From Ignavibacteriaceae bacterium (lineage in GTDB: Bacteria; Bacteroidota; Ignavibacteria; Ignavibacteriales; Ignavibacteriaceae), in contig JAPHUI010000172.1 in the NCBI GenBank assembly GCA_026193755.1, forward strand, positions 1-9,054: a stretch of DNA of 9,054 nucleotides. The letters are read 5' to 3'. The translations under genes were made by a program, and so were the position numbers. The notes under the pieces were generated by a model. That model did no database searches, was not told the DNA's origin, and saw only the letters and a program-made list of their open reading frames with translations. This document shows positions 1-6,586 of this stretch, piece by piece; the first letter of the stretch is position 1, and each line of letters begins with the position of its first letter.

Positions 1-53
1 GACTGTAAGATTATATTTAATTGTTTCATGTTTTTCTCGCTTATTTTTCTTTC

Positions 54-133
54 GTCATTCCCGCAAAAGCGGGAATCTATTTACTTATACAGATTCCGGA
101 TCGATTTCCAAAATTGAAATCGTCCGGAATGAC
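54..133. repeat. REP-like palindromic intergenic repeat with two nested hairpins
   Basis: The element begins with GTCATTCC (54-61) and ends with its exact reverse complement GGAATGAC (126-133). Inside are two strong hairpins. The first is ATTCCCGC / GCGGGAAT (57-64 / 69-76) around an AAAA loop. The second is a long arm, 93-108 against 116-130, in which ATTCCGGA and CGATTTC pair with GAAATCG and TCCGGAAT, interrupted only by one unpaired T at 101. Short CATTCCCGC-type palindromes of this design are common dispersed intergenic repeats in many bacteria (REP/MITE-like). It sits 12 bases beyond the stop codon of the VWA gene, so it could protect or end that transcript, but no T-run follows either hairpin on the minus strand. 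Dispersal in the genome cannot be seen from one copy. Confidence 0.7.
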
Positions 134-145
134 AGCGAAGAACAT

Positions 146-1270
146 TTATTCAAACTTATAATTTTTAATTGATGCTTGTTCTCTGATTATCTTAAGCATC
201 GCTGCATCGAGAGTATTTTCTTCGGGGTTTTCAGATATTTTCTGTGCTATGTAGTCTCTTCTCTGTTTATCAAGTTCACTTATCTGGTTCTGATAATCTT
301 CCCGCTCTTTTGCTTTTTTATCCACATATGCCTTTTGTTCTTCTGTGGTCATATTTTGCATTTCTTTTGGAAGCTGGTCCTTTGGGATGTTTTCCAAATC
401 AACCGAGCCTTGTTTCTTAGCATCAACGAGATCCCAGGATTCATTTTTATACTGTCCGCTTCCTTTTGTAATTGTTCTTTCAACCATAACAGATGGAGCT
501 AGGTTTTTTGCGTTTGCATCCTGCTCTGCCTGTCTCTGTTTTAGTTCGTCACCTGCGTAACCATAAGCGATGTAAGTTTCATTTAATTTCTGTCCGAGTT
601 GAACAAGCTCATCATCAAACGGAGTGTCAATGTGAACAACTTCCTGGTTCTGATCAATATTTATATATGAACCATCAGCAAGACCAGCTCCGTCTTTCCA
701 GTTCGTTTGAACTCCTTCGTCGTAGCTGCCACAGTAAATTGTATTTATTATTATACCCTTACTGATAGCATTTTTACAAGCTTCTTGATAGTCAATACTT
801 CCTTGAGTAAAAGGTTCATTTCCTGCAATGAAAATTACTTTGTAATCACCCGTACTTTTAGTCCATTTCAAATCTTTAATTGCTTCTGAGATTACAGTTC
901 CGCAATATTCGCTGCCGCCATTTGTTTTGAGCTTGAATAATTCTTCTGAGATTTTGTCGAGGTCGTTTGTTAATGGAGTTATTAATCTGACGTATCCTTC
1001 GTCAGGGGATAACCAATCATTTCCATATTCATATAAAGCGACATAAAGATTGATATTCTTTCCCTCTCTTTTTGAGCGAGCCATTTCGTTTATAATTTTC
1101 CACAACTGGGTTTTGGTCTGCTCAATTAAGCCATCCATACTATTGCTGGTATCTAACAAGATTGCAAGCTGGACGGTGTTGGTTGTCGGTTTTTCGCTGG
1201 ATATTGCTTCGTCTCCGATTAAGACAAGTGAGGTAAAAAAACTAATGAGGAAAATAATTGAATGTCTCAT
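146..1270 (-). CDS. Secreted VWA (von Willebrand factor A) domain protein
   Basis: The 374-residue protein starts with a hydrophobic signal sequence (about residues 4-20), so it is predicted to act in or beyond the periplasm. The VWA fold starts near residue 32 and carries a metal-ion-dependent adhesion motif DTSNS (40-44), with T101 as the likely second-loop ligand. The third loop reads AGNEPF (149-154), so N151 or E152 stands where many VWA domains have Asp. The stretch around residues 150-206, with EPFTQG, NTIYCG and WKDGAGLADG, is typical of a VWA family common in Planctomycetes and Bacteroidota. Residues about 305-345 are highly charged and likely helical or coiled-coil. The start is supported by AGGAGA (1279-1284) eight bases upstream. 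It is separated from the respiratory genes by about 340 bases and is probably transcribed on its own. The ligand and exact role are unknown. Confidence 0.88.
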   Translation of the reverse strand: MRHSIIFLISFFTSLVLIGDEAISSEKPTTNTVQLAILLDTSNSMDGLIEQTKTQLWKIINEMARSKREGKNINLYVALYEYGNDWLSPDEGYVRLITPLTNDLDKISEELFKLKTNGGSEYCGTVISEAIKDLKWTKSTGDYKVIFIAGNEPFTQGSIDYQEACKNAISKGIIINTIYCGSYDEGVQTNWKDGAGLADGSYINIDQNQEVVHIDTPFDDELVQLGQKLNETYIAYGYAGDELKQRQAEQDANAKNLAPSVMVERTITKGSGQYKNESWDLVDAKKQGSVDLENIPKDQLPKEMQNMTTEEQKAYVDKKAKEREDYQNQISELDKQRRDYIAQKISENPEENTLDAAMLKIIREQASIKNYKFE

Positions 1271-1278
1271 CTTGTGAT

Positions 1279-1284
1279 TCTCCT
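1279..1284 (-). promoter_or_regulatory. Ribosome binding site of the VWA gene
   Basis: The minus strand reads AGGAGA followed by an eight-base spacer and then ATG at 1270. This fixes the start of the VWA protein just before its signal peptide. Confidence 0.7.
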
Positions 1285-1292
1285 AAATGATT

Positions 1293-1488
1293 ATGAAATT
1301 TAGCAAAAGTTGGGGCTTTCACTCAGCTTATATTCCAAAAGTTCCTGAGTGGAGAGAATATAAAGAGGGAATTATTTTTACTTAATATTTTTTGGAACTT
1401 AAGTGAATTGAGAGAGTATTATAATGCTTCAGAAAAATTAATATACTCTAAAGCATTGAATGAATTTTATAGAGCAGGCCACGCTTAG
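1293..1488 (+). pseudogene. Frameshifted coding-like remnant, family not recognised
   Basis: On the plus strand an ATG at 1293 opens a 30-codon frame (KFSKSWGFHSAYIPKVPEW... in residues 2-20) that stops at 1383-1385. Overlapping it in the +1 frame, from 1369 to a TAG at 1486-1488, is a second stretch of 39 codons with protein-like content, including FWNLSELREYYN and SKALNEFYRAGHA. The two join smoothly into 64 residues if one G of the GGG run at 1367-1369 is removed (WREYKE continuing into ELFLLN). This suggests a small gene or a gene fragment broken by a single-base insertion, or a sequencing error. It runs divergently from the VWA gene and starts only 23 bases from its start codon. No plus-strand ribosome binding site is visible. 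The product is not recognised; chance coding character cannot be excluded. Confidence 0.4.
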
Positions 1489-1612
1489 TAGAATGGCATT
1501 GTAACTAACCCGCTGCCAAAGAACAAATATCATAAGCAAAATTCTATCGTCTTGAGCAACTTGTTAATTACAGTAGTACCGGCTTTCAAATTCTTTATGG
1601 CTCAACTTAGCG
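1489..1612. other. Intergenic stretch with no recognised feature
   Basis: Together with the remnant at 1293-1488 this makes up the 335-base gap between the small membrane protein and the VWA gene. No RNA gene, clear terminator or convincing promoter is visible. A six-base TTGAGC / GCTCAA pair (1552-1557 and 1600-1605) has a 42-base loop and is too weak to call. The VWA promoter must lie somewhere between about 1290 and 1612 if that gene is transcribed separately. Confidence 0.5.
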
Positions 1613-1795
1613 TCAAAGTTGATTCTCGATAAAGTGCCCTAACCAATCGAAAAAACCTAAATAACCGAGAATACCACCTAAAACGATTCCCAGAACTAAC
1701 AGAAGAATGTCTTTAAACCAGGCTTTATGCCTTTCCATGCGGAGTTGTTTGTCTAAAGAGTCTTGTGTCGGAATTGTTTCGCTTCGTAACGCCAT
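1613..1795 (-). CDS. Small single-helix membrane protein, 60 residues, unknown function
   Basis: The predicted protein has a charged N-terminus (residues 1-27, including KQLRMERHKAWFK), one transmembrane helix (about residues 29-48, rich in Leu, Gly and Ile) and a short amphipathic tail ending in FIENQL. The basic segment just before the helix suggests a cytoplasmic N-terminus. The order of charge, helix and tail is what a genuine small membrane protein looks like rather than an antisense shadow, and no competing gene covers this stretch. The ribosome binding site is weak (AAAGAA about four bases before the ATG). It follows the DUF2339-like gene by 82 bases in the same direction and may be the last gene of that transcript. 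I do not recognise a family, so no function is proposed. Confidence 0.55.
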   Translation of the reverse strand: MALRSETIPTQDSLDKQLRMERHKAWFKDILLLVLGIVLGGILGYLGFFDWLGHFIENQL

Positions 1796-1877
1796 TTATT
1801 TCTTTAACTGTTTAAATGTTCGTTGTGATTTAAGGTAGTCTAACGATTATTTATACTGAACGTTTGGAATAAAAATT
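1796..1877 (-). other. Short intergenic gap downstream of the DUF2339-like gene
   Basis: These 82 AT-rich bases hold no strong hairpin with a T-run, so there is no evident terminator after the DUF2339-like gene. An AT-rich TATAAATAAT on the minus strand (about 1847-1856) could serve as a -10 element for the small downstream gene, but no matching -35 element stands out. Confidence 0.3.
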
Positions 1878-3527
1878 TCAACCTTCAGTTTCTTTTGCTT
1901 TGGAAGACTTATTCCTGTTTCTTGTATAAACAACAGATATAATCACCAGTGCTGCTCCAAGTACTAAAAATGATAATATTTTAAATACCACTTCCTGGCT
2001 TGTGATTCCCAAAACAAAAACATAAACAACAGTAAGTAAAAATGTTGCAAGAGACATATATCTGTATTTTACGTTTTTCAGAAGTAAACTAAAGATATAA
2101 TAAAGTATAGCAACTCCAATCCAGCTAAATGCTACAAAACTACTTGGCATCATGTTATGAAGGGAATACGGGATAATTAATAATGCAGTTATCAAATACG
2201 CATTTCGCATCTGCTCAGTTTTAAGCTCAAGACGGTCCTTTTTCCAGTTCAGTATTCGTGCACTCAACAATGCGACAACACCAAAGCTCAGACTAATACC
2301 GCTTGTGGCTTCTGCAAGAATAATGAATGTTAAAAATATCAACAGAAATATGAAAAAGTTAGCAACGACTATAAACTTCGATCTAAACCAAACAGCTGTG
2401 GAAACAACGATCACGCTTTGCCAGCAAAGCCATATAAAAAAATCGGGCTTGTTAAATTGAAGGATGATTGCAACACTCAAAGCTGCATATCCGGTCATTG
2501 CATAATAGAACGTTGCCATCCTGCTTGACTTCTTTGTAAAAAATAGAATTGCAAATCCAATAAAAATAATAGATGCTGCAAGATGATAAACCTGTCCTAG
2601 TGCTGGTGTTGATAGGATCGTTATAAGTAAAAATAATCCGTACGCCATCGAAGTAATTATTAGGATACTGATAGCAGTAGGTAAATATTCATCGTACTTT
2701 TTATCATTATAATAGGCTAATGTGAATATGATCAGATAAACCAGTATGAAAATTAAATTTATCGGTTCACCAACTTTTAGCTCAAGCTGATTACCGATTA
2801 GCGGATTGTTGATAAACCATAAAAGATGAACCAGATAAGATACAACGATAGTGAAATTAAAAAGTCCGTTCCAGCTATGTTTAATTTTTAAGTAGAGAGA
2901 TTCAAGAGCAAGAAATGCTATTGTTATAAAAATTAATGCTGAAGCATCGCTTAGCAAAGCGGATAAATAAACGGTTGTAAATCCGAATGCAGTTATATAC
3001 GGAGATTTCCAATTAATTCCGGAAAGGATTAAAATGAAAGAAATGATGTATGCAATGATCAGAACAGGCACAATACTGGAAAAAACAGGAGCGGAACTGA
3101 AATAGTGCATCCTTAATGCTGCGATATAAAGTATTGCAAATCCGCTTCCGAGAACCCAGCCAGAAAGATGAGGAAGCTTATTCTTGAAGAAAATTGAAGT
3201 GACAATTACAACTAATCCTGTTGCAATTCCTATTACAACCGGAATAATTTGATTCATCGATTCGAATGGAAGAGTATTCGCGATAATCCAGCCTACGAGG
3301 AAGGCAAAAATTCCTAACTTTGCAAACCAGAATTGCCCGATCCTAAATTCCAGCTCTTCGTCAGACTCACTTTTTTTCTTTTTAATGACTTCTTCTTCTT
3401 CAACTTCTTCTTCTGTTGGTGCAGGATGCAGATCGAGATAATTTTCAATCTGAGAAATTCTCGACTCAATTGCTTTAAGATGTTGAAGAATTTCCTTTCC
3501 GCTTACATCATTCGAGGATGTGTCCAT
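1878..3527 (-). CDS. DUF2339-like polytopic membrane protein
   Basis: The 549-residue protein has three parts. Residues about 8-33 form a short coiled-coil (KEILQHLKAIESRISQIENY). Residues 38-60 are a highly charged linker with an acidic run followed by KKKK. From residue 66 onward the protein is a run of about 14 to 16 transmembrane helices, ending in a basic cytoplasmic-type tail (RNRNKSSKAKE). A coiled-coil, a charged linker and then FRIGQFWFAKLGIFAFLVGW (61-80), where DUF2339 proteins typically show a conserved Gly/Trp/Gly pattern, make that family the best fit; its function is not established. It starts 24 bases after the undecahaem cytochrome gene, so it is probably co-transcribed with the Rieske/cytochrome b unit. 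There is no good ribosome binding site (only AAAGAGAAT), so its translation may be weaker than that of its neighbours. A role in assembly or in the cell envelope is possible but unsupported. Confidence 0.75.
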   Translation of the reverse strand: MDTSSNDVSGKEILQHLKAIESRISQIENYLDLHPAPTEEEVEEEEVIKKKKSESDEELEFRIGQFWFAKLGIFAFLVGWIIANTLPFESMNQIIPVVIGIATGLVVIVTSIFFKNKLPHLSGWVLGSGFAILYIAALRMHYFSSAPVFSSIVPVLIIAYIISFILILSGINWKSPYITAFGFTTVYLSALLSDASALIFITIAFLALESLYLKIKHSWNGLFNFTIVVSYLVHLLWFINNPLIGNQLELKVGEPINLIFILVYLIIFTLAYYNDKKYDEYLPTAISILIITSMAYGLFLLITILSTPALGQVYHLAASIIFIGFAILFFTKKSSRMATFYYAMTGYAALSVAIILQFNKPDFFIWLCWQSVIVVSTAVWFRSKFIVVANFFIFLLIFLTFIILAEATSGISLSFGVVALLSARILNWKKDRLELKTEQMRNAYLITALLIIPYSLHNMMPSSFVAFSWIGVAILYYIFSLLLKNVKYRYMSLATFLLTVVYVFVLGITSQEVVFKILSFLVLGAALVIISVVYTRNRNKSSKAKETEG

Positions 3528-3551
3528 CTTTTTATTCTCTTTTATATTTTA

Positions 3552-5015
3552 TTAGGATTTCTTTTCTACCTTTTTAAGCTTAATATACAAACCAATAACT
3601 AACAGTGTAACAATAACAGTTGAAAAGCCAAGTCCGATTCTCCTGAAATAATAATCACTGATTGCTTCTTCACCATTTATCTTGGCTTTATTTACGATTG
3701 TGAATCCCTCGTCGATCTGCTCTTTAAATTTATCCAGATTAAATGCGTGAATAGTTGTACGCGATTGTATGAGTACCTGTCTCACATCTTTAAGTGAGAA
3801 AGTTGCATCCGAAACATCCATCCCTTTTTGACCCGCTTTATCTAGTATATTCTTTGTTTCTGAATCTTCTGTTTTCAGGCTATCAATAAGGCTTTTCATT
3901 TTTCCAGCAACAATGTAACCTTTGGAGTTTACCTCAGTACTATGACAGTTTACACAGACTGCTGGTTTTTGTGTTCCGACCATTGCATCGGTAGCTGGTT
4001 CAACAAGGTGATTGCTATGACAACTCTCACATTCAGGATAATTATGCTCATCAAAAGCTTTTTTATGCGGACTTTGCTCAAAGAGTTCCATATTTAAAAC
4101 GTGACAAGTACCGCAGACTTTTGAGATAGATTCAACTCCCGGTGGTACAGCCCCATGATTACCATGACAATCGTTGCAAGATGGAGAACTTAAATCTCCT
4201 TTTTCCAGGAGAGCAATTCCATGCACACTTTTCACATATTTTTCGTACTGATCAGTAGGTATTTTGTAAGCAGCCATCAGTTTTGCATCGCTATGACATT
4301 TTGAACAAACGGAAGGAATATTTGTTGCATAAACCAGTGAACGGGAATCCTTTACCGGTTGAATTTCATGCGAGCCATGACAACTAGCACACTCGGCAGC
4401 ATTAGGATCGCCTTTTGCATTCAGATGTCCGTGGACGCTCGTTTTATATTTTGAAACCTGATCTACGGGTAGAGCCGGATTATATTGTTTCATAAATTCA
4501 GCACTGCTATGGCAACTGCCACACAACTCAGTAATTTTAGTCGGATAGACTTTTGATGTCGGATCTTTTACATTTTTGATATCGTGAACGCTATGACAGG
4601 TTACACAATCAGCAAGCGGTCCCTGGTCATTGAAACTCTGCTGAAAATGAACTGAGCTCTTCAGCTTTTCATATTGATCAGTTGGAATGTTCGATCCAAA
4701 TCTTTTCATTTTATTTTCATCGGCATGACAATTAATGCATACCTGGAATCTGTTAACCCGTGACGGAACTCCAATAAATCCTTTTTCCTTACTCATCGCC
4801 ACATCCATATCGTCTATGGTTGCATCTCCGCCATGGCAGCCAGCACAAGAAATTCCTTTAGTAAAATGAACATCCGTTTTAAAGAGTTTGGCATGCGTAT
4901 CATCTAAATCTAAATGGCATTTAATGCACTGATCAGTAGATTGAGCAGGAAGTGTATAAAAAGATAAGATTAGTAACAGAACTGAAACCGGAATATTTAT
5001 TATTTTATTTTTCAT
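3552..5015 (-). CDS. Undecahaem (11 CXXCH) cytochrome c, C-terminally membrane-anchored
   Basis: The 487-residue protein has a signal peptide (about 1-24), eleven CXXCH haem c motifs with first Cys at residues 30, 57, 93, 137, 165, 209, 237, 280, 301, 329 and 354, a haem-free helical stretch (about 365-455) and one C-terminal transmembrane helix (about 460-480) followed by Lys-rich residues. Thirteen further histidines (for example H123, H144, H195, H216, H265, H287, H336) could supply sixth ligands, so most haems may be bis-His. The middle is built from repeated modules of about 72 residues: [S/T]SVH, then CXXCHxxH, then CXXCH 28 residues on. It belongs to the broad cytochrome c3/multihaem group. 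Placed directly after Rieske and cytochrome b genes, it probably takes the part of cytochrome c1 or f and passes electrons into the periplasm. AGGAGG (5021-5026) five bases before the ATG fixes the start. Confidence 0.93.
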   Translation of the reverse strand: MKNKIINIPVSVLLLILSFYTLPAQSTDQCIKCHLDLDDTHAKLFKTDVHFTKGISCAGCHGGDATIDDMDVAMSKEKGFIGVPSRVNRFQVCINCHADENKMKRFGSNIPTDQYEKLKSSVHFQQSFNDQGPLADCVTCHSVHDIKNVKDPTSKVYPTKITELCGSCHSSAEFMKQYNPALPVDQVSKYKTSVHGHLNAKGDPNAAECASCHGSHEIQPVKDSRSLVYATNIPSVCSKCHSDAKLMAAYKIPTDQYEKYVKSVHGIALLEKGDLSSPSCNDCHGNHGAVPPGVESISKVCGTCHVLNMELFEQSPHKKAFDEHNYPECESCHSNHLVEPATDAMVGTQKPAVCVNCHSTEVNSKGYIVAGKMKSLIDSLKTEDSETKNILDKAGQKGMDVSDATFSLKDVRQVLIQSRTTIHAFNLDKFKEQIDEGFTIVNKAKINGEEAISDYYFRRIGLGFSTVIVTLLVIGLYIKLKKVEKKS

Positions 5016-5020
5016 ATCTG

Positions 5021-5027
5021 CCTCCTA
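5021..5027 (-). promoter_or_regulatory. Ribosome binding site overlapping the cytochrome b stop codon
   Basis: The minus strand reads TAGGAGG: the cytochrome b stop TAG (5027-5025) shares bases with the Shine-Dalgarno sequence AGGAGG (5026-5021), and the undecahaem cytochrome ATG follows after five bases. Ribosomes ending cytochrome b therefore stop on the next start site, suggesting translational coupling and matched amounts of the two subunits. Confidence 0.8.
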
Positions 5028-6119
5028 ATCCAAAATAAAACCAAGAATGGTAAAAACAATTATGAAGATGATCACGAAAATACCGACGTAAGTAAGTAAT
5101 CTATTCTTATTTCCCCGGGCAGTTTTTTTATCCCAGACCGGAACTATTGCCCAAAGAAGTACTCCAATTCCAAAGAGGAGAACACCTACTAATTCACCCG
5201 GCAAAAAAAGAATTTCCCCCGGAAGGAATTTGAACACTTGAAACATGAAAAGGAAATACCATTCAGGTTTAATTCCTACAGGTGCGGAAGAAAAAGGATC
5301 CGCTTTATTACCAAGCTCCCAGGGAAAGAAAACAGCCAGAATTGCGAGAATGTTTATAACTATTAACCAAATTAGAAGTTCACGCATAGCAAAGTTGGGG
5401 AAAAAGGGAATGGTTTTTTTCTCGTCATCAGGAAGCTTTTGATAGTCTTCCGGTTCTGCAATTCCCTGTCTTTGAATCATAAGCAGGTGAAGTGTTAAAA
5501 GGATCACAAATATTCCCGGGAAAATTGCAACGTGAAATCCGAAGAACCTAGAAAGAGTAGCACCGGTAACATCCGTGCCGCCTCTTAATAATTTTAATGC
5601 AGGTTCACCAATTAATGGTACTTGACCAACTATATCAGTTCCTACTTTTGTAGCAAAGAAAGCAAGCTCATTCCAGGGGAGAAGGTATCCGCTGAAACCG
5701 AAGGCCATTGAAATTGCAAGCAAACCAAATCCAGTATACCAGGTAAGTTCACGTGGTTTTCTAAATCCTTTAAGAAAATAAACTGAGAACATATGAATGA
5801 AAACAGAAAGAACCATTAAATTAGCTGACCAGCTATGAACCGAACGGATAAGCCAACCAAAGCTAACTTTTGTAGAAATAAAATGAACGCTTTCAAATGC
5901 AAGATCTTCAGTCCCTTTGTAATACATAAGTAATAATATTCCGGAAATAACCTGAACAACAAAAAGCAGCAGAGCTACGCCGCCGAAATAATACCAGATA
6001 GTTTCACGGAATTTTGGAACGGACTTTTTCTTTGCAAATTCTAAAAGACCTGATAAATCATATCTTTCATCAAGCCAGCTTAAAATTTTGCCTTTTGGTT
6101 TTTTATTTTTTTCTTCCAT
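5025..6119 (-). CDS. Cytochrome b of a Rieske/cytochrome b complex, b6 and subunit IV fused
   Basis: This is the quinol-oxidising membrane subunit of a bc/b6f-type complex. Residues about 35-220 match cytochrome b6: haem ligands H95/H109 (13 residues between) and H196/H211 (14 between, the b6-type spacing), FGWLIRSVHSWSA (87-99), KPRELTWYTG (121-130) and GYLLPW (144-149). Residues about 245-364 match subunit IV, with PEWY (285-288) of the quinol-oxidation site and about three more helices. At 364 residues the protein covers b6 plus subunit IV in one chain; mitochondrial-type cytochrome b is somewhat longer. The position of the b6 Cys that binds haem c_n reads Tyr (Y44 in IWYYFGG), so this covalent haem is probably absent. 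The ATG overlaps the Rieske stop codon (TGATG) and has GAGGAGG seven bases upstream. No cytochrome c1 or f gene follows; an undecahaem cytochrome does. Confidence 0.95.
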   Translation of the reverse strand: MEEKNKKPKGKILSWLDERYDLSGLLEFAKKKSVPKFRETIWYYFGGVALLLFVVQVISGILLLMYYKGTEDLAFESVHFISTKVSFGWLIRSVHSWSANLMVLSVFIHMFSVYFLKGFRKPRELTWYTGFGLLAISMAFGFSGYLLPWNELAFFATKVGTDIVGQVPLIGEPALKLLRGGTDVTGATLSRFFGFHVAIFPGIFVILLTLHLLMIQRQGIAEPEDYQKLPDDEKKTIPFFPNFAMRELLIWLIVINILAILAVFFPWELGNKADPFSSAPVGIKPEWYFLFMFQVFKFLPGEILFLPGELVGVLLFGIGVLLWAIVPVWDKKTARGNKNRLLTYVGIFVIIFIIVFTILGFILD

Positions 6120-6586
6120 CAGCTTGCCTCCTCAAAAACTGTAACCTCATCATTTTTTATTGCGACTCCATACTTTTTAAGTGGGGCAGGGGGAGGACCA
6201 CTTGCAACTCTTCCGTTTAAATCATACCTACCGTTATGACAGGCGCAATATATTTGCCCATAATCTTTCCTGTATTGAACAATACAATCCAGATGCGTGC
6301 ATTCTGCACTGAAAGCAATATAATCACCACTCTTTTTTCTGATTACGATGACTGGTTTATTACCGAACTTTATAATTTTCCCGCTGTCCTTTTGCATATC
6401 TTCCACAGCACCTATTTTAACATTGGAAACCTTTACTTCTTCAACCTCGGGAGGTTCAAGATATTTAAATACGGGATAAAGTAGTGCACCAAGCCAGGCA
6501 ATAAATCCACCACCGAGAAGAATATTCAGGAAGTCACGGCGCTTTGTTTTACCCGGGTTTGAATTCTCGGAATGATTGTTCATCAT
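6119..6586 (-). CDS. Rieske [2Fe-2S] protein of the cytochrome b complex
   Basis: The 155-residue protein accepts one electron from quinol at the periplasmic face of cytochrome b and hands it to a c-type haem. A basic KRRDFL motif (15-20) resembling a degenerate Tat signal precedes one N-terminal transmembrane helix (about 21-41), the usual uncleaved anchor. Residues about 50-152 are the soluble cluster domain. Both cluster boxes are intact: CTHLDC (96-101, ligands C96 and H98) and CACHNG (114-119, ligands C114 and H117), with C101 and C116 placed for the usual disulfide. A Pro-rich GPPPAPL segment (130-136) corresponds to the family's proline loop. The length is typical of short bacterial Rieske proteins. 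It leads the Rieske-cytochrome b-undecahaem unit. Two adjacent ATGs (6586 and 6583) are possible starts, with GTAGGGAT shortly upstream; the first is used here. Confidence 0.95.
   Translation of the reverse strand: MMNNHSENSNPGKTKRRDFLNILLGGGFIAWLGALLYPVFKYLEPPEVEEVKVSNVKIGAVEDMQKDSGKIIKFGNKPVIVIRKKSGDYIAFSAECTHLDCIVQYRKDYGQIYCACHNGRYDLNGRVASGPPPAPLKKYGVAIKNDEVTVFEEAS
6127..6133 (-). promoter_or_regulatory. Ribosome binding site of cytochrome b inside the Rieske gene
   Basis: GAGGAGG lies seven bases before the cytochrome b ATG and encodes part of the Rieske C-terminus (FEEAS). With the TGATG stop/start overlap at 6121-6117 it points to coupled translation of the two core subunits. Confidence 0.8.

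Noticed and set aside
176..889. Several plus-strand open frames across the VWA gene.
   Set aside because: They lie antisense to a clear VWA protein, have no ribosome binding sites and have low-complexity Phe/Ser/Cys-rich content typical of reverse-strand shadows.
1320..1351. Seven-base stem CACTCAG / CTGAGTG in the leader of the VWA gene.
   Set aside because: The stem is short with an 18-base loop, has no T-run or known motif, and lies within the coding-like remnant.
1413..1457. Interleaved inverted repeats AGAGTAT / ATACTCT and AATGCTT / AAGCATT, in the order of an RNA pseudoknot.
   Set aside because: Each arm is only seven bases in AT-rich DNA, and the stretch is better explained as codons of the coding-like remnant. 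There is no sign of a known riboswitch or ncRNA.
1471..1520. Possible integron attC-like site around the TAACTAACCCGCTGCC segment.
   Set aside because: No proper pair of RYYYAAC / GTTRRRY boxes with internal complementarity could be found, and no cassette structure follows.
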